DNA from: Streptococcus cristatus
GTDB lineage: Bacteria; Bacillota; Bacilli; Lactobacillales; Streptococcaceae
DNA: 64,000 bases
Assembly (NCBI RefSeq): GCF_003943515.1
Contig: NZ_RJPT01000009.1
Coordinates: forward strand, 16,299-80,298
Reading direction: 5' to 3'
Of the stretch, positions 19,282-32,602 are shown piece after piece. How positions within the stretch are numbered: the first letter of the stretch is position 1; each line of letters starts with the position of its first letter. The notes under the pieces were generated by a model. It was not told the DNA's origin, did not search any database, and worked only from the letters and a program-made list of their open reading frames with translations. A program made the position numbers and the translations under genes.

Positions 19282-22200
19282 TTAGAAAAACTCATCAAAC
19301 AAACTCAATTGGTTATCCTCTGGCATATTGCCGAGAATGCCCATATCATCCATTTTTTCAACTAGGGTGCTAGAGAGGCCGCCACGTTTGCGGAGCTCTG
19401 TCTTAGAAAGGAATTCACCTTCTTCCCGCGCTCTAACTAATTGGCGGGCAACGTTATCACCCAGACCGTCCATGGTAGAGAAAGGCGGGATAAGGGTATC
19501 TCCTTCGATGAGAAACTCGGTCGCGTGGCTCTTGTAGAGATCTAGCTTGCCGAATTTGAAGCCCCGCTCCAGCATTTCATTGACGATTTCCAGAGTCGTA
19601 TAAAGGTCAATTTCTACATTGGAGGCTTCGTTGTTCTTACGCTTCTCAGCGATTTCGTTCATCCGGCGTTTGACGACATCAAGTCCGCCACTCATGGTCT
19701 TGATATCAAAGGCCTTAGCCCGGATGGAGAAATAAGCACAGTAGTAATAAATCGGATGATGCACCTTGAAGTAGGCCACCCGCAGGGCCATCATAACATA
19801 GGCTGCCGCATGGGCCTTGGGGAACATGTACTTGATCTTTCCACAGGATTCGATGTACCATTCTGGCACATTGTTTTCCTTCATGGCTGCGATGTAGCCA
19901 TTGCGCTCTTCTTCAGAAATTTTCAGCCAAAGGCCCTTCCGCACGCGCTCCATGATCGTAAAGGCCATCTTAGGATCCAAGCCCTTGTGCATGAGGTAAA
20001 CCATGATGTCATCCCGACAACCGATAACGGTGGACAGGTCAGCAATTCCTTGCTTGATCAAGTCCTGAGCATTGCCCAGCCATACGTCCGTACCATGAGA
20101 GAGACCAGATAGCTGTAAGAGCTCGGCAAAGGTCGTCGGATGGGTCTCATCAACCATGCCCCGTACAAAGTTGGTTCCAAACTCTGGAATTCCCAGCATA
20201 CCAGTCGGCGTACCGATTTGCTCCTGAGTCACTCCCAGAATATCTGTCCCAGAAAAGAGGGCCATAACGCCAGCGTCATCCATAGGAATGTCATTAGGAT
20301 CAATGCCAGACAAGTCCTGAAGCTTCCGAATCATGGTCGGATCATCGTGTCCCAGAACGTCTAGCTTGAGGACATTTTCATCGATATCATGGAAGTTAAA
20401 GTGGGTGGTTTGCCACTCGGCCGTCACATCGTCAGCTGGATATTGGACTGGTGTAAAGTCATAGACATCCATATAGTTAGGGATAACAACGATTCCGCCC
20501 GGGTGTTGTCCAGTCGTCCGCTTGACTCCGGCAGCTCCCTGCGCCAGACGCTCAACTTCGGCATCCCGATAGAATTTCCCGTAGTCGCGCTCATAGCCCT
20601 TGACAAATCCATAGGCCGTCTTAGCCGCAACGGTACCAACAGTTCCAGCCCGAAAGGCATACTCTGCACCAAAGATATCTCGCACGTCCAAATGGGCGCT
20701 TGGCTGATCCTCTCCAGAGAAGTTCAAGTCAATATCGGGTACCTTATCCCCGTCAAATCCAAGGAAGGTCTCAAATGGAATATCCTGACCGTTCTTGCTC
20801 AGCTTGTGGCCGCACTCTGGGCAGTCCTTATCCGGCATATCGAAGCCAGAACCATAGGAGCCATCCGTGATGAACTCACTGTATTGACATTTGCCACAGA
20901 CATAGTGAGGTGACAGGGGATTAACCTCGGTAATCCCAATCATGGTCGCAACAAAGCTGGATCCGACAGACCCCCGCGATCCTACCAGATAGCCCCGCTC
21001 ATTGGAGCGTTGCACTAGCATCTGCGAAGCCAGATAAATCACGGCAAAGCCATTCCCCAAGATGGAGGTCAGCTCTTTTTCAATTCGCAAGTCCACGATA
21101 TCTGGCAGCGGATTGCCATAAATCTCAAAGGCTTTTTGATAGGTCAGCTCAGCAACTGTCTCCTCAGCCTTGTCAATGAAAGGCGTATAGAGGTCGCCCT
21201 TGACCACCTCGACCGGCTCAAAGGTTTCCGCCAGCTGATTTGGATTGGTGATAACTAGCTTCTTAGCCAAATCCTCGCCTAGAAAGGCAAATTCGTCCAG
21301 CATCTCATTGGTAGTCCGGAAGTGAGCCTTAGGAAGCGGAGCCGGCTGGGCATTTTCACCGTGACCAATGGTCCGGTTAATCATGGCTCCCTGACCCAGA
21401 CTCCGAACGATAATCTCTCGATAGATTTCTTCTTCCGGCTCGATATAGTGGACGTTCCCCGTCGCAAGGACAGGCTGACCCAAGCGTTCTCCGACCTCAA
21501 TCAGATTGCGAATAATGGTCTGCAGTTCTTCCTGGTCCTTGATCTGCTCTTTGGCAATCAGAGGCTCATAGATAGCCGGCGGCATGACCTCGATAAAGTC
21601 ATAATACTTGGCTACTTCGACAGCCGCGTCCACCCCCTGAGAGACAACGGCGTCATAGACTTCGCCTTCTGAGCATGCCGAGCCCAGAATCAGGCCTTCA
21701 CGATGGGCATCAAGGACGGTCCGTGGAATCCGTGGAACTCCTTCAAAATACTTGGTATTGGACAGGCTGACTAACTTGAAAATATTTTTTAGTCCCGTCT
21801 GATTTTTCACATAAATGGTCGCATGCTTGACCCGAGCCTTCTTGTAGGAATTCTCATCGACCAGATCCGTATTCAAATCCTTGAGATTGGTCACACCATG
21901 CTTTTCAGCTACATCCTTGATAAAGATAAAGAGGAGGCGGCCTGTCGCTTCCGCGTCATAGTTGGCCATGTGGTGGTGCTCCAGAGCAATCTGGAAACGC
22001 TTGGTCAAAGGCCCCAGACCATGACGCTTGTATTCTGGATAGAGATTGCGGGCAAATTCCAGCGTGTCAATGACTGGCTGGGTAATTTTCGGCAGGCCAT
22101 GCCGCTCATAATTGACATTCATAAAGCCCACGTCAAAGGTAGCATTATGGGCAACGAGGACACTGTCCTGGCAAAATTCCTGAAACTCTTTCAGCACTTG

Positions 22201-23670
22201 CTCAAGTGGCTTTGCATTGCGGACATGCTCATCAGTAATCCCAGTCAGATCCGTCGTAAAGGCCGACAGAGGATGGCCAGGATTGATAAACTCATCAAAC
22301 TCAGCGATGATATTGCCCTTGTGCATCTTGCTGGCTGCGACCTGAATCAGGTCATTATAAACTGCTGAAAGCCCTGTCGTTTCCACGTCAAAGACAACAT
22401 AGGTCGCATCGCTCAGCTCCATGTCCACTTCATTGTAGACGATGGGCACTCGGTCTTCGACAATATTGGCCTCCATACCGTAAATCAGCTGAATACCAGC
22501 TTTCTTGGCAGCCTTGTAGCCATGGGGAAAGCTCTGCACATTGCCATGGTCAGTAATGGCGACAGCCTTGTGGCCCCACTTGGCTGCTGTTGCCACGATT
22601 TCCTCGACCTCAGGTAAGGCATCCATAGTAGACATATTGGTATGGGCGTGAAACTCGACCCGCTTCTGCCCCTCAGGCATCAAGTCCTTGCGCTCATAAT
22701 GGGTAACGGCCTGCACATCCTGCACATTCATGGTCAGGTCGCGGGTGAAGTTGTTCATCTCCACATTTCCGCGTACCCGCAGCCAGGCACCTTTCTTAAT
22801 CATGTCAAACTTCTTGGCTTCTTCTTCGTTTTTCATCCATTTCTGCAAGGAGAAGCTGGAAGTATAGTCTGTCATCTTGAAATTGAGCAAGACCCGGCCG
22901 GTCCGAGTGACCTTCTGCTCCAAGTCAAAGACCATTCCCTCGAAAACCAGATGATTTTCCTCAGTCTGAACTTCGTTCATCGGGGTAATCTCTGCCTTGT
23001 CCAGATTTGGTTTAGCCGCAGCCTTGCGAGCTTGGAAATCATAAGTCGGTTTTTCTTCTGGCGGTGGCGCCATCTGTTGCAGGGATTCCATGGCTTTGAG
23101 CGCCTCTTCATTGGCCGCCTGGACAATCTTGTCATTCTCCGCTTGGAAATTCTCTGCTTGTTGCTGGGTCAGCTCATCGCTGTGCTGAACTTGACAGGTC
23201 AGCTGAGGAAAGCCATACTTAACCAGCTGGCGACTGAGGTTGGGCAGGTGATTCTTGCGAAAATGCTCCGTATCAATGGTCGAAGCCCCCTCAATCAGCA
23301 GCTTGTCCCCATCCAAATGGACCCGTAAATCCTGATACAGACTCTTAAAGCCATGGCTGGCACAAGGCCCCTCCTCAAAGGCCAGCTGGTAATAAGCCTG
23401 CAAGAGCTCATCCGACACTTGGGGAGCCTGACAGTGAATTTCAAAAACGGCTTGATTGCCCGTCTTAGAAAACTCTTGAGCTAAGCGCTTCTGCAACTCC
23501 CGAAAAATCTCAATAGGCAATATATCTGAAAAAGAAAAATGAAACTCCCAGACCCGACTGACCTTGTGGACCAGAACCTTCTCAATTTCTGCATTCAAAA
23601 AGGCCTCTGAATTTCTCATTTCCAGTGGCATATCCAGCTGATGCATTAAAATTTCAAACTTGTTTGACAT
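19282..23670 (-). CDS. polC: DNA polymerase III PolC, alpha subunit with proofreading exonuclease
   Basis: Replicative polymerase of 1462 residues, typical of low-GC Gram-positives. Domains in order: an N-terminal tau-binding type region (1-200), an OB fold (about 238-320), a PHP domain starting at HAHTNMS (341), an inserted DEDDh exonuclease from VFDVETTG (426) to about 590, the rest of PHP, then the polymerase core. The core includes the zinc module (CGKCQYSEF ... CPECGHKL) and [10 protein letters not shown] with catalytic acidic residues. Full length and without defects. It heads the run polC, 50-codon gene, pepS. Confidence 0.97.
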   Translation of the reverse strand: MSNKFEILMHQLDMPLEMRNSEAFLNAEIEKVLVHKVSRVWEFHFSFSDILPIEIFRELQKRLAQEFSKTGNQAVFEIHCQAPQVSDELLQAYYQLAFEEGPCASHGFKSLYQDLRVHLDGDKLLIEGASTIDTEHFRKNHLPNLSRQLVKYGFPQLTCQVQHSDELTQQQAENFQAENDKIVQAANEEALKAMESLQQMAPPPEEKPTYDFQARKAAAKPNLDKAEITPMNEVQTEENHLVFEGMVFDLEQKVTRTGRVLLNFKMTDYTSSFSLQKWMKNEEEAKKFDMIKKGAWLRVRGNVEMNNFTRDLTMNVQDVQAVTHYERKDLMPEGQKRVEFHAHTNMSTMDALPEVEEIVATAAKWGHKAVAITDHGNVQSFPHGYKAAKKAGIQLIYGMEANIVEDRVPIVYNEVDMELSDATYVVFDVETTGLSAVYNDLIQVAASKMHKGNIIAEFDEFINPGHPLSAFTTDLTGITDEHVRNAKPLEQVLKEFQEFCQDSVLVAHNATFDVGFMNVNYERHGLPKITQPVIDTLEFARNLYPEYKRHGLGPLTKRFQIALEHHHMANYDAEATGRLLFIFIKDVAEKHGVTNLKDLNTDLVDENSYKKARVKHATIYVKNQTGLKNIFKLVSLSNTKYFEGVPRIPRTVLDAHREGLILGSACSEGEVYDAVVSQGVDAAVEVAKYYDFIEVMPPAIYEPLIAKEQIKDQEELQTIIRNLIEVGERLGQPVLATGNVHYIEPEEEIYREIIVRSLGQGAMINRTIGHGENAQPAPLPKAHFRTTNEMLDEFAFLGEDLAKKLVITNPNQLAETFEPVEVVKGDLYTPFIDKAEETVAELTYQKAFEIYGNPLPDIVDLRIEKELTSILGNGFAVIYLASQMLVQRSNERGYLVGSRGSVGSSFVATMIGITEVNPLSPHYVCGKCQYSEFITDGSYGSGFDMPDKDCPECGHKLSKNGQDIPFETFLGFDGDKVPDIDLNFSGEDQPSAHLDVRDIFGAEYAFRAGTVGTVAAKTAYGFVKGYERDYGKFYRDAEVERLAQGAAGVKRTTGQHPGGIVVIPNYMDVYDFTPVQYPADDVTAEWQTTHFNFHDIDENVLKLDVLGHDDPTMIRKLQDLSGIDPNDIPMDDAGVMALFSGTDILGVTQEQIGTPTGMLGIPEFGTNFVRGMVDETHPTTFAELLQLSGLSHGTDVWLGNAQDLIKQGIADLSTVIGCRDDIMVYLMHKGLDPKMAFTIMERVRKGLWLKISEEERNGYIAAMKENNVPEWYIESCGKIKYMFPKAHAAAYVMMALRVAYFKVHHPIYYYCAYFSIRAKAFDIKTMSGGLDVVKRRMNEIAEKRKNNEASNVEIDLYTTLEIVNEMLERGFKFGKLDLYKSHATEFLIEGDTLIPPFSTMDGLGDNVARQLVRAREEGEFLSKTELRKRGGLSSTLVEKMDDMGILGNMPEDNQLSLFDEFF

Positions 23671-23730
23671 GACATTTCCTCGTACAGTAGTGACCCTATT
23701 TTACCATAAATCAGCACTTTTTTCGACAGA

Positions 23731-23760
23731 AAAAGAGCCAGACAAGCTTGTCCGCTCTTT
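23731..23760 (-). terminator. terminator after the PH-fold gene
   Basis: AAAGAGC...GACAAGCTTGTC...GCTCTTT hairpin with a short T-run on the minus strand, 27 bp after the stop at 23788. Confidence 0.7.
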
Positions 23761-23787
23761 GTTCATATTACAAGAAAGCCTAGAGTT

Positions 23788-24168
23788 TTACCTTAACACT
23801 GCTTCTGCCAGCGCTTTTTGGATGGCAATGACACTTTTATCACTTCGGAAAGTTAGGGTTTCAGCCGGTTCCTCAGCACTCGAAACCCAGATTTTCAGCT
23901 CAGCATCTAAGTCAAAATGGCCGTCTGTTTCCACTGAGAAGCGAGAAATGGAGCGATAAGGATAAGACTTATAAGCTGTTTTCTTGCCAGTCACTCCCTG
24001 CTTGTCCACCAAAATCAACCGCTTATCTGTAAAGACAATCAAATCACGAATCAGACTGAAAGCCAACTCCACATTTTCTGCTGGCGTCAGAATATTCTCC
24101 AATTCTCTTTCTGTTTTTTCAATATCTTTCTGAGAAGCATTGCCCAATAAACCGCTGAATAATCCCAT
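23788..24168 (-). CDS. bacterial PH-domain protein
   Basis: Cytosolic protein of 126 residues. After a short N-terminal helix (GLFSGLLGNASQKDIEKTE) the sequence fits the bacterial pleckstrin-homology family: LIVFTDKRLILVDKQG, KSYPYRSISRFSVET and ADAELKIWV-like strands. Function unknown. The start at 24168 (MGLFSG) is chosen because GGAGG lies 8 bp upstream; a TTG at 24183 overlaps that site. It lies between polC and proS, with a terminator of its own. Confidence 0.75.
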   Translation of the reverse strand: MGLFSGLLGNASQKDIEKTERELENILTPAENVELAFSLIRDLIVFTDKRLILVDKQGVTGKKTAYKSYPYRSISRFSVETDGHFDLDAELKIWVSSAEEPAETLTFRSDKSVIAIQKALAEAVLR

Positions 24169-24230
24169 GTTTCGATCCTCCAATCCATTTTCCCTACTAT
24201 AGCATTTTCAAGGCCAATAAGCAAAAGAAA

Positions 24231-24406
24231 GAGAGTGGGACAGAAATCGGTAATTCGTTAGAATTCGATTTCGTCGTCCCACCTCCGCACAGTTGAGTAG
24301 GGCTGTAAAAGCTGATGAAATCAGCCTAGTAGAGCCCACTCAACCACTGCGTCTTGCTCGACAATCCAAAGACAATTGAGAGGCTAGGACTTTTGTCCTA
24401 AACTCT
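24231..24406 (+). repeat. three-hairpin intergenic repeat, copy B
   Basis: Same element as at 13949, with a TAGAGCCCACTCAAC arm in hairpin II. It ends 5 bp from the proS stop. The last arm has diverged (GTCCTAAACTC instead of GTCCCAGCCTC), which weakens hairpin III while leaving hairpins I and II intact. Confidence 0.9.
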
Positions 24407-24410
24407 TGTT

Positions 24411-26276
<1,866 letters not shown>

Positions 26277-26306
26277 TCATAGAATATTTTTCAATCTTTT
26301 AAAATG

Positions 26307-27563
26307 TTAGAAGAACAATTTCATAATATCATTCCAAGTCACAGCGATCATGAGGACAACCATGACAGCTACCCCTGCAAGGGTAACATAGCTTTCTGTT
26401 TCCCGTTTCAAGGGTTTACGACGGATAGCTTCAAGGATATTGAGAACAATTTTTCCACCGTCCAAGGCCGGAATCGGAATTAGATTAAAGATCCCGATAT
26501 CAAGAGACAGCATGGCTAAGAGACTCAGAATAGCCGGCAGACCTTGCTGAGCAGCCTGACTGCTGGCATTATAAATAGCAACTGGGCCACCTAATTTATT
26601 TAAATTAAAGTTAAAAATCAAATCTTTCAAGGCTGTCAAAATCCGACCTGTAGTCGTCCAAGTAGCAGTAAAGCCTCCGACTACCTTGTCCCAAAAACCA
26701 GTCTTGATAGCAGGTGAAACGCCCAATAGATAGCGATCCCCCTCTTTTTTAGGCTCTATGTCCACTTTATGAGTCTGACCGCCACTCTTATAAGTGATGG
26801 TCAATTTTGGTGCATCTGCCTTATCTTTCGTCGCTTCTGACACTGCTTTAGTCAGATCACCCCAGTTTGCAATCTCATAATTATTGACTTTCAGAATCTG
26901 GTCATTACTTTTTACCCCTGCCTTGGCAACGGCGCCACCTTCCAACACCTGAAAATGATTGCTACTTTCATCTTGGACACCGCCTTGCAGAAAGGCCAAG
27001 AGCATGAAAACCAGAATGCTCAAAATGAAATTATTCATGGGGCCAGCAAAATTGGTGATGAGGCGTCCCCAGATAGTCGCATTTTGATACTGGACATCCA
27101 GCGGAGCAATCCGAACTTCCGTTCCGTCTTCCTCAACAATGGTCGCATCGTGGTCAACAGAATAAGTCTTGGTCTCATCTAAGACCAGCCCTGTAATCTC
27201 CAGCTTTTCTTCAAAATCAAAACTAGTCACATTCATAGGTAGAGCCGTCTGATCAATTTTCTTGCCAGACAGATTGATGCGGACGACTTTTCCATCTTCA
27301 TTCAAGGTCAGACTAGCTGGCGTACCTGTTTTAATTTCTGTCGAATCCTCGCCCCAGCCAGCCATGCGGACATAACCACCGAGCGGCAAAATCCGAATCG
27401 TATAGGCTGTTCCATCCTTGCCAATATGAGCAAAGATTTTCGGGCCCATCCCAATGGCAAACTCACGAACTAAAATGCCTGATTTTTTGGCAAAGTAGAA
27501 ATGTCCAAACTCATGAACCACCACGATGATCCCAAAAATAATAATAAATGTAATAATCTGCAT
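26307..27563 (-). CDS. eep: Eep/RseP site-2 type intramembrane metalloprotease
   Basis: Membrane protease of about 418 residues. The zinc site HEFGH is in the first helix, with the third ligand in [12 protein letters not shown] near the C-terminus. A PDZ domain is between them (about 200-290, [17 protein letters not shown]). In streptococci Eep releases signal-peptide pheromones and cleaves membrane anti-sigma-type proteins. The start at 27563 (MQIITFIII) matches the family; an upstream in-frame extension would overlap cdsA and lacks family sequence. It lies between cdsA and proS, as in many Firmicutes. Confidence 0.92.
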   Translation of the reverse strand: MQIITFIIIFGIIVVVHEFGHFYFAKKSGILVREFAIGMGPKIFAHIGKDGTAYTIRILPLGGYVRMAGWGEDSTEIKTGTPASLTLNEDGKVVRINLSGKKIDQTALPMNVTSFDFEEKLEITGLVLDETKTYSVDHDATIVEEDGTEVRIAPLDVQYQNATIWGRLITNFAGPMNNFILSILVFMLLAFLQGGVQDESSNHFQVLEGGAVAKAGVKSNDQILKVNNYEIANWGDLTKAVSEATKDKADAPKLTITYKSGGQTHKVDIEPKKEGDRYLLGVSPAIKTGFWDKVVGGFTATWTTTGRILTALKDLIFNFNLNKLGGPVAIYNASSQAAQQGLPAILSLLAMLSLDIGIFNLIPIPALDGGKIVLNILEAIRRKPLKRETESYVTLAGVAVMVVLMIAVTWNDIMKLFF

Positions 27564-27633
27564 AAGTCTAATCTTTCTCTTAAGATTGTTCATTAAGCCA
27601 AGAAGGCTTTCGGCTGCTTGGCCACCAAACCCC

Positions 27634-28437
27634 TTAAAACAGGCCAAAGAGGTGCATCAGTGGAAAGACAAAAAGCAAGCTATCAAAGCGATCCAAAACG
27701 CCGCCATGCCCAGGAATAAACTTCCCTGAGTCTTTGACACCAAAGTGACGCTTAATAGCGCTCTCTACCAAGTCACCGAATTGGCCAGCAATACTAAAGA
27801 CAACAGTCAAGAGCAGCATGGTCACAAAGCTATACGGAGTGGCAACTTGCGGACGAACAGACATAAAAATCGCAGAAACCAGCACTGCTGAGATAATGCC
27901 TCCTAAACTGCCTTCAATGGTTTTATTTGGCGATACCTTTGGCAATAATTTTCTCCGTCCGTAGCGGGTACCAACCAGATAGGCCCCACTGTCTGTCGCC
28001 CAGACGATAAAGAGAGCCAGCAAAACCTTGTCCACATTCACCAAACGGGCATCGATCAAAGCATTAAAACCTAGACCGACATAAAAACTAGAAGCAATCG
28101 GATAAGCCGCATCTTCAAAGCTATAAGAGGAACCTAAAACAGTCGCCCCTAGCAAGACGAAAACAACCAAGCCATAAGCCATCACATTGCCGTCCACAGG
28201 CAAAAACTTCAAGTAATTCTCAAGTGGCAGGGTTAAGACAAAAGCTGCCAGCATAGCCAAGCCGCCTTCTAAGGTCGCTGTCGGAAGCCCCTTCATCTTA
28301 AGCAATTCATGCACTGCTAGCATAGCTAAAAGGCCAACACTGATCTGGAAGGGAAGCCCCCCCATCTTCACTAGAGGAATAAAAATAGCTAGAGCAATTC
28401 CTCCAAAAAGAAGACGTCTTTGTAAATCTAAACTCAT
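27634..28437 (-). CDS. cdsA: phosphatidate cytidylyltransferase
   Basis: Makes CDP-diacylglycerol from phosphatidic acid and CTP, the branch point for membrane phospholipids. 267 residues with about eight membrane helices. The C-terminal signature region is seen in [10 protein letters not shown] and in [20 protein letters not shown], followed by DRFDSLLF. It follows uppS by 15 bp and probably shares its transcript with eep and proS. Confidence 0.94.
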   Translation of the reverse strand: MSLDLQRRLLFGGIALAIFIPLVKMGGLPFQISVGLLAMLAVHELLKMKGLPTATLEGGLAMLAAFVLTLPLENYLKFLPVDGNVMAYGLVVFVLLGATVLGSSYSFEDAAYPIASSFYVGLGFNALIDARLVNVDKVLLALFIVWATDSGAYLVGTRYGRRKLLPKVSPNKTIEGSLGGIISAVLVSAIFMSVRPQVATPYSFVTMLLLTVVFSIAGQFGDLVESAIKRHFGVKDSGKFIPGHGGVLDRFDSLLFVFPLMHLFGLF

Positions 28438-28452
28438 CTTTTTCTCCCTCCT

Positions 28453-29202
28453 TTATACACCGCCGAAGCGTCGATTACGGCGATTATACTCTACAACCGC
28501 ATCCTTCAAAGCCTTCTCATCGAAATCCGGCCAAAGAATATCTGTAAAATACAACTCGCTATATGCTGTCTGCCAGGGCAAGAAATTGCTAAGGCGCAGC
28601 TCGCCACTCGTACGAATGACCAAGTCAGGATCCCGTAAACTTGCAGGCAAACTGCTGGTATAAAGATAATCTCCAAGCATTTCCTCTGTAATATCCGCTG
28701 GCTGAACTTTCGCATCTAAAACATCTTGGGCAAGCTTCTGAACCGCTTGATTGATTTCAGCTCGTCCGCCGTAGTTCAGGGCGAAGTTCAAAATTAGCCC
28801 TGTATTCAAGCGAGTTAGATCTTCAGCCTTCTCCAAGGCCTCAAAGGTTGCTTTAGGAAGTCGCTTCGTGTCACCGATCATTTGAATTTTCACATTGTTT
28901 CTGTGCAATTCTGGTACATAGCGGTCATAAAATTCAACCGGCAAATTCATAATGAAGGACACTTCCTTCTCTGGTCGCGTCCAGTTTTCCGTTGAAAAGG
29001 CATAGACTGTCAAGACCTGCACGCCCATCTCCTTGGCTGCAATCGTCACTTCTTGCAAGGCTTCCATACCTGCCTTATGGCCAAAGACGCGCGGCTGCAT
29101 ACGTTTTTTAGCCCAACGACCATTGCCATCCATGATAATGCCTATATGCTTGGGAACAAGCAAGGCCTCGTCGAGCTTTTCTTTTTTCTTAAAACTAAAC
29201 AT
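28453..29202 (-). CDS. uppS: undecaprenyl diphosphate synthase
   Basis: Condenses isopentenyl units onto farnesyl diphosphate to make the C55 lipid carrier for wall polymers. 249 residues with the family motifs IIMDGNGRWAKKR (catalytic Asp), HKAGMEAL, VYAFSTENW, the NYGGR loop and DLVIRTSGELRLSNFLPWQ (shortened). Cytosolic, membrane-associated by family. It is first in the uppS-cdsA-eep-proS run. An extended -10 lies 33 bp upstream. Confidence 0.95.
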   Translation of the reverse strand: MFSFKKKEKLDEALLVPKHIGIIMDGNGRWAKKRMQPRVFGHKAGMEALQEVTIAAKEMGVQVLTVYAFSTENWTRPEKEVSFIMNLPVEFYDRYVPELHRNNVKIQMIGDTKRLPKATFEALEKAEDLTRLNTGLILNFALNYGGRAEINQAVQKLAQDVLDAKVQPADITEEMLGDYLYTSSLPASLRDPDLVIRTSGELRLSNFLPWQTAYSELYFTDILWPDFDEKALKDAVVEYNRRNRRFGGV

Positions 29203-29234
29203 ATTTTTTATCCTATTTAAAGTTTTATCATTTC

Positions 29235-29243
29235 ATTATATCA
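29235..29243 (-). promoter_or_regulatory. uppS promoter, extended -10
   Basis: Minus-strand TGATATAAT, 33 bp before the uppS ATG. No recognisable -35. Confidence 0.6.
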
Positions 29244-29388
29244 TAAATCCTTTAAATGTGGGCAGGAGAGCTGATTTTTCGTCTATCAGAGCTGATGATA
29301 AATAGTTGGTAGTGTATGCAGATAGGTTTCACTAGTGTTGTGCAACTATAATATTGTAAAAGATGAGCTTACAAAATGTCCTTAAAAT

Positions 29389-29409
29389 AAAAAACAGCCT
29401 CTCGGCTGT
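29389..29409 (-). terminator. yajC terminator
   Basis: ACAGCC / GGCTGT stem with a 4 nt loop, followed on the minus strand by a T-run. It begins 8 bp after the yajC stop. Confidence 0.85.
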
Positions 29410-29417
29410 CCTGTATC

Positions 29418-29753
29418 CTATTCTTCAATTGCAGTATCTTCATCAGACACAGCGATATCGCCTTCCACTCCCGCAGCAGCTGGGGTACCTTCTGTCAATG
29501 GCAAAACAGTCTTAATGGCTGCTAATTCAAATGTCAAGAAAACACCGTCTACGTCCAAGACAACCGTCTTACGCTCTGAATCAACTTCGTCAACAGTTCC
29601 GTAAAGACCACCAATAGTAATGACTTCATAGCCTTTTTGCAGTTTATTAAGGCTCTCCATCCGTTTTTCAGCTTGCTTTTTCTGTGTCCGTACTTGGAAA
29701 TACATCATTCCTACTAGTACAACAAAAAAGATAATCATCATTGTTGGATTCAT
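29418..29753 (-). CDS. yajC: YajC, Sec translocon accessory subunit
   Basis: Protein of 111 residues with one N-terminal membrane helix (MMIIFFVVLVGMMYFQV) and a cytoplasmic domain carrying the conserved pattern KLQKGYEVITIGGLYGTV. In other bacteria it assists SecDF at the translocon. The C-terminal 30 residues are acidic and variable. It is monocistronic: it has its own terminator, and repeat copy C lies upstream. Confidence 0.88.
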   Translation of the reverse strand: MNPTMMIIFFVVLVGMMYFQVRTQKKQAEKRMESLNKLQKGYEVITIGGLYGTVDEVDSERKTVVLDVDGVFLTFELAAIKTVLPLTEGTPAAAGVEGDIAVSDEDTAIEE

Positions 29754-29836
29754 TTCTCTTCTCCTTTGGAATTCATCTACTAATTACTATAGCAGATTTT
29801 GCACCGTTTGACAAGGCAGGAAAATGATTTCCAAAA

Positions 29837-30012
29837 GAGAGTGGGACAGAAATCGGTAATTCGTTAGAATTCGATTTCGTCGTCCCACCTCCGCACAGTT
29901 GAGTAGGGCTGTGAAAGCTGATGAAATCAGCGTAGTAGAGCCCACTCAACCACTGCGTCTTACTCGACAATCCAAAGACAATTGAGAGGCTAGGACTTTT
30001 GTCCCAGCCTCT
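29837..30012 (+). repeat. three-hairpin intergenic repeat, copy C
   Basis: The best-preserved copy, with all three hairpins intact, including GAGGCTaGGAC / GTCCCAGCCTC in hairpin III. It ends 8 bp from the stop codon of tkt and probably terminates that transcript. Confidence 0.92.
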
Positions 30013-30020
30013 ATGTCATT

Positions 30021-31997
30021 TTATTTAAGATTTTTAACAACTTCTGCTACGTGATCAACTGTAAAGCCGTATTCTTCCAGCACCTTGCCTGCTGGAGCAG
30101 ATGCACCGAACTGGTCGATTCCGATAACTGCACCGTCCAGACCAACATACTTGTACCAAGGCTGGCTAGCTGCCATCTCGATGGCTACGCGGCGACGAAC
30201 TGCATTTGGCAGAATTTCTTCTTTGTAGGCTGCATCTTGAGCATCAAAAAGCTCTGTTGATGGCACGCTGACCACGCGGATTTTAGCGCCTTCTGCTGCA
30301 AGTGCTTTAGCAGCTGCAACTGCCAAATTAACCTCAGAACCAGAAGCCAGCAAGATGGTATCGAAATCTGCTCCTGTTTCGTAGACCACATAAGCACCTT
30401 TAGCTACCTTGTCAAAGTTTGTGCCTTCTTCAACTGTCAGATTCTGACGGGTCAAGACCAGAGCAGTCGGAGTAGATTGGCTCTTAAGGGCCAGATACCA
30501 AGCTGCCTGAGTTTCACGCGCATCTGCTGGGCGGAAAACAGTCAGGTTTGGAATAGCACGCAGACCAGCCAAATGCTCAATCGGCTCATGAGTTGGGCCG
30601 TCTTCACCTACTGCAATTGAGTCATGTGTGAAGACATAAGTCACTGGCAAGCCTTGCAAAGCAGACAAACGAACAGCTGCCTTAACATAGTCTGAGAATA
30701 CGAAGAATGTACCACCATAAACGCGAAGTCCACCATGGAGCGCCATACCGTTGAGAATTGTTCCCATGGCAAACTCGCGCACACCAAATTGGATGTTGCG
30801 GTTGAGACGGTGGGCATCATCCTGCAGACCGCCTTCCTTGATGTAGGTCATATTGGAATGAGCCAAGTCAGCAGAACCGCCGAGGAAAGTCGGAAGCACC
30901 TTAGCTGCTGCATTGAGGGCATCCTGACTAGAATTACGGGTCGCTTGAGAGAAGCCATTTTCAAGTGCTGGGAAATCTTCTGGTTTGATTTCTACTGGAT
31001 CCTGACCAGCAATGATAGCTGTTACTTCTTCTGCCAATTCTGGATGAGCTTGCTTGTAGTCCTCTACTAGCTGTTTCCAAGCATCGTATGCTGCGGCACC
31101 ACGCTCTGCTACATTTGTACGGTAGTCAGCATAGACTTCCTCAGGAATCTCAAATGGCGCATAGTCCCAGCCCAAGGCTTTACGAGTAGCTTCCGCTTCT
31201 TCTGCTCCCAGAGGCGCACCGTGCACTGCATTCGTTCCTTGCTTGTTTGGAGAACCGTAACCGATAACTGTCTTAACTTCAATCAAAGATGGCTTGCCAG
31301 AAGCCTTCGCTTCATTGATAGCCGCATCAATCGCTGCAAGGTCTGTTCCATCTTCCACCAAAGCAGTGTGCCATCCGTAAGCTTCATAGCGGGCACGAAC
31401 ATCTTCTGTAAAGGAATCCTTAGTTTCCCCATCCAAGTTGATATCATTTGAATCGTAGAGGACAACCAGCTTGTCCAGCTTTTGCAGACCAGCGTAAGAA
31501 GCCGCCTCAGCTGAAACTCCCTCCATCAAATCGCCATCACCACAGATTACGTAAGTGTAATGGTCGAAAATCGGATAGCCTTCACGGTTGTACTTAGCAG
31601 CCAAGAAACGCTCTGCTTGAGCAAATCCAGTCGCTGTAGAAATCCCTTGTCCCAATGGTCCAGTCGTCGCATCAACTCCAGCCGTATGACCAAACTCTGG
31701 GTGACCTGGTGTCTTAGAGCCCCATTGGCGGAAGTTTTTGATTTCCTCCATGCTGACATCTTTAAAGCCAGACAGATGGAGCAAGGCATAAAGCAGCATA
31801 GAGCCGTGTCCTGCAGATAGAACGAAGCGATCGCGGTTAATCCAATTTGGCTCTTCTGGATTGATACGAAGCTGTTTGGTAAATAGGTCGTAAGCCATCG
31901 GCGCAGCGCCCATCACGACACCAGGGTGACCTGACTTAGACTTTTCAATCGCGTCAATTCCTAAAAAGCGAATGGCATTAACAGATAATTGTGACAT
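30021..31997 (-). CDS. tkt: transketolase
   Basis: Transfers two-carbon units in the pentose phosphate pathway using thiamine diphosphate. 658 residues. Motifs seen are [16 protein letters not shown], the TPP motif [19 protein letters not shown] ending near a conserved Asn, and in the second half [16 protein letters not shown] with conserved His residues. It has its own promoter and ends in repeat copy C. Confidence 0.96.
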   Translation of the reverse strand: MSQLSVNAIRFLGIDAIEKSKSGHPGVVMGAAPMAYDLFTKQLRINPEEPNWINRDRFVLSAGHGSMLLYALLHLSGFKDVSMEEIKNFRQWGSKTPGHPEFGHTAGVDATTGPLGQGISTATGFAQAERFLAAKYNREGYPIFDHYTYVICGDGDLMEGVSAEAASYAGLQKLDKLVVLYDSNDINLDGETKDSFTEDVRARYEAYGWHTALVEDGTDLAAIDAAINEAKASGKPSLIEVKTVIGYGSPNKQGTNAVHGAPLGAEEAEATRKALGWDYAPFEIPEEVYADYRTNVAERGAAAYDAWKQLVEDYKQAHPELAEEVTAIIAGQDPVEIKPEDFPALENGFSQATRNSSQDALNAAAKVLPTFLGGSADLAHSNMTYIKEGGLQDDAHRLNRNIQFGVREFAMGTILNGMALHGGLRVYGGTFFVFSDYVKAAVRLSALQGLPVTYVFTHDSIAVGEDGPTHEPIEHLAGLRAIPNLTVFRPADARETQAAWYLALKSQSTPTALVLTRQNLTVEEGTNFDKVAKGAYVVYETGADFDTILLASGSEVNLAVAAAKALAAEGAKIRVVSVPSTELFDAQDAAYKEEILPNAVRRRVAIEMAASQPWYKYVGLDGAVIGIDQFGASAPAGKVLEEYGFTVDHVAEVVKNLK

Positions 31998-32071
31998 TGA
32001 GTTCTCCTTATAAAAAATTTAGCGGGCTGCTACAAGCAGCAGACATTCCTACGCTCATTTTTCCTATTTCC

Positions 32072-32100
32072 ATTATATGAAATTTTTGCCTTTCCTGCAA
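32072..32100 (-). promoter_or_regulatory. tkt promoter
   Basis: Minus strand: -35 TTGCAG, 17 bp spacer, -10 TATAAT. It lies 75 bp upstream of the start. The rest of the 32101-32195 gap shows only a weak GGAAAG / CTTTCC hairpin at 32103-32120. Confidence 0.75.
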
Positions 32101-32195
32101 TAATGGAAAGGTCATTCTTTCCTTCAGTAAAAGAATCCCACAAGCAAGCACTCATAGAATTCCAGTTATATATATTTCCCAGTAAAATCGGCTAC

Positions 32196-32438
32196 TTATT
32201 GAATAGTAATACCGTATTTTTCATGATTTTCTTCATACCAATTAATCAGAGCAATAGCCGTTTGATAAGTAATATTCTTAATCTTGCTGCTACCTTTGAC
32301 CAATGTCAAGATGCTCATTTTGCTGATGTTGGCATCTGTCGCCACACGATAGCTGGTCAAAACTCCATCGATTAGTAATTGAATAACAGCTTCTACCTTT
32401 TTATAATCAGACATTGTAGTAATATCCAATTTCTCCAT
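32196..32438 (-). CDS. small HTH-type protein of unknown role
   Basis: Protein of 80 residues starting MEKLDITTMSDYKK, chosen because AAGGA lies 7 bp upstream; an ATG seven codons earlier overlaps that site. Residues 27-70 (SYRVATDANISKMSI ... KIKNITYQTAIALINWYEE) follow the helix-turn-helix pattern of short Xre-like domains, with a recognition-helix-like SKMSILTLVKGSSK. No second domain. It stands alone between msrAB and tkt. It could be a minimal DNA-binding regulator or a remnant of one. Confidence 0.6.
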   Translation of the reverse strand: MEKLDITTMSDYKKVEAVIQLLIDGVLTSYRVATDANISKMSILTLVKGSSKIKNITYQTAIALINWYEENHEKYGITIQ

Positions 32439-32602
32439 TTTGCATTCCTTCCATAACATTTATCTTTTCCTAACCATTATACACTTTTCTATGGTATTTA
32501 CATATATAAATGCTTGGAGCGTTAGAAAAGAGGAGATTGGCTGATTATTTCTGTCTAGTTTAGCTAGATTTTGAAAAGGTTGACAAGCGACAAAAGTGAG
32601 TA

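Noticed and set aside
22642..23328. Long antisense frame (228 codons) opposite polC
   Set aside because: It is the shadow of a GC-richer conserved gene; no ribosome site and no family pattern.
27564..27647. N-terminal extension of eep by 28 codons
   Set aside because: It overlaps cdsA, lacks family similarity, and the ATG at 27563 gives the normal first helix with HEFGH.
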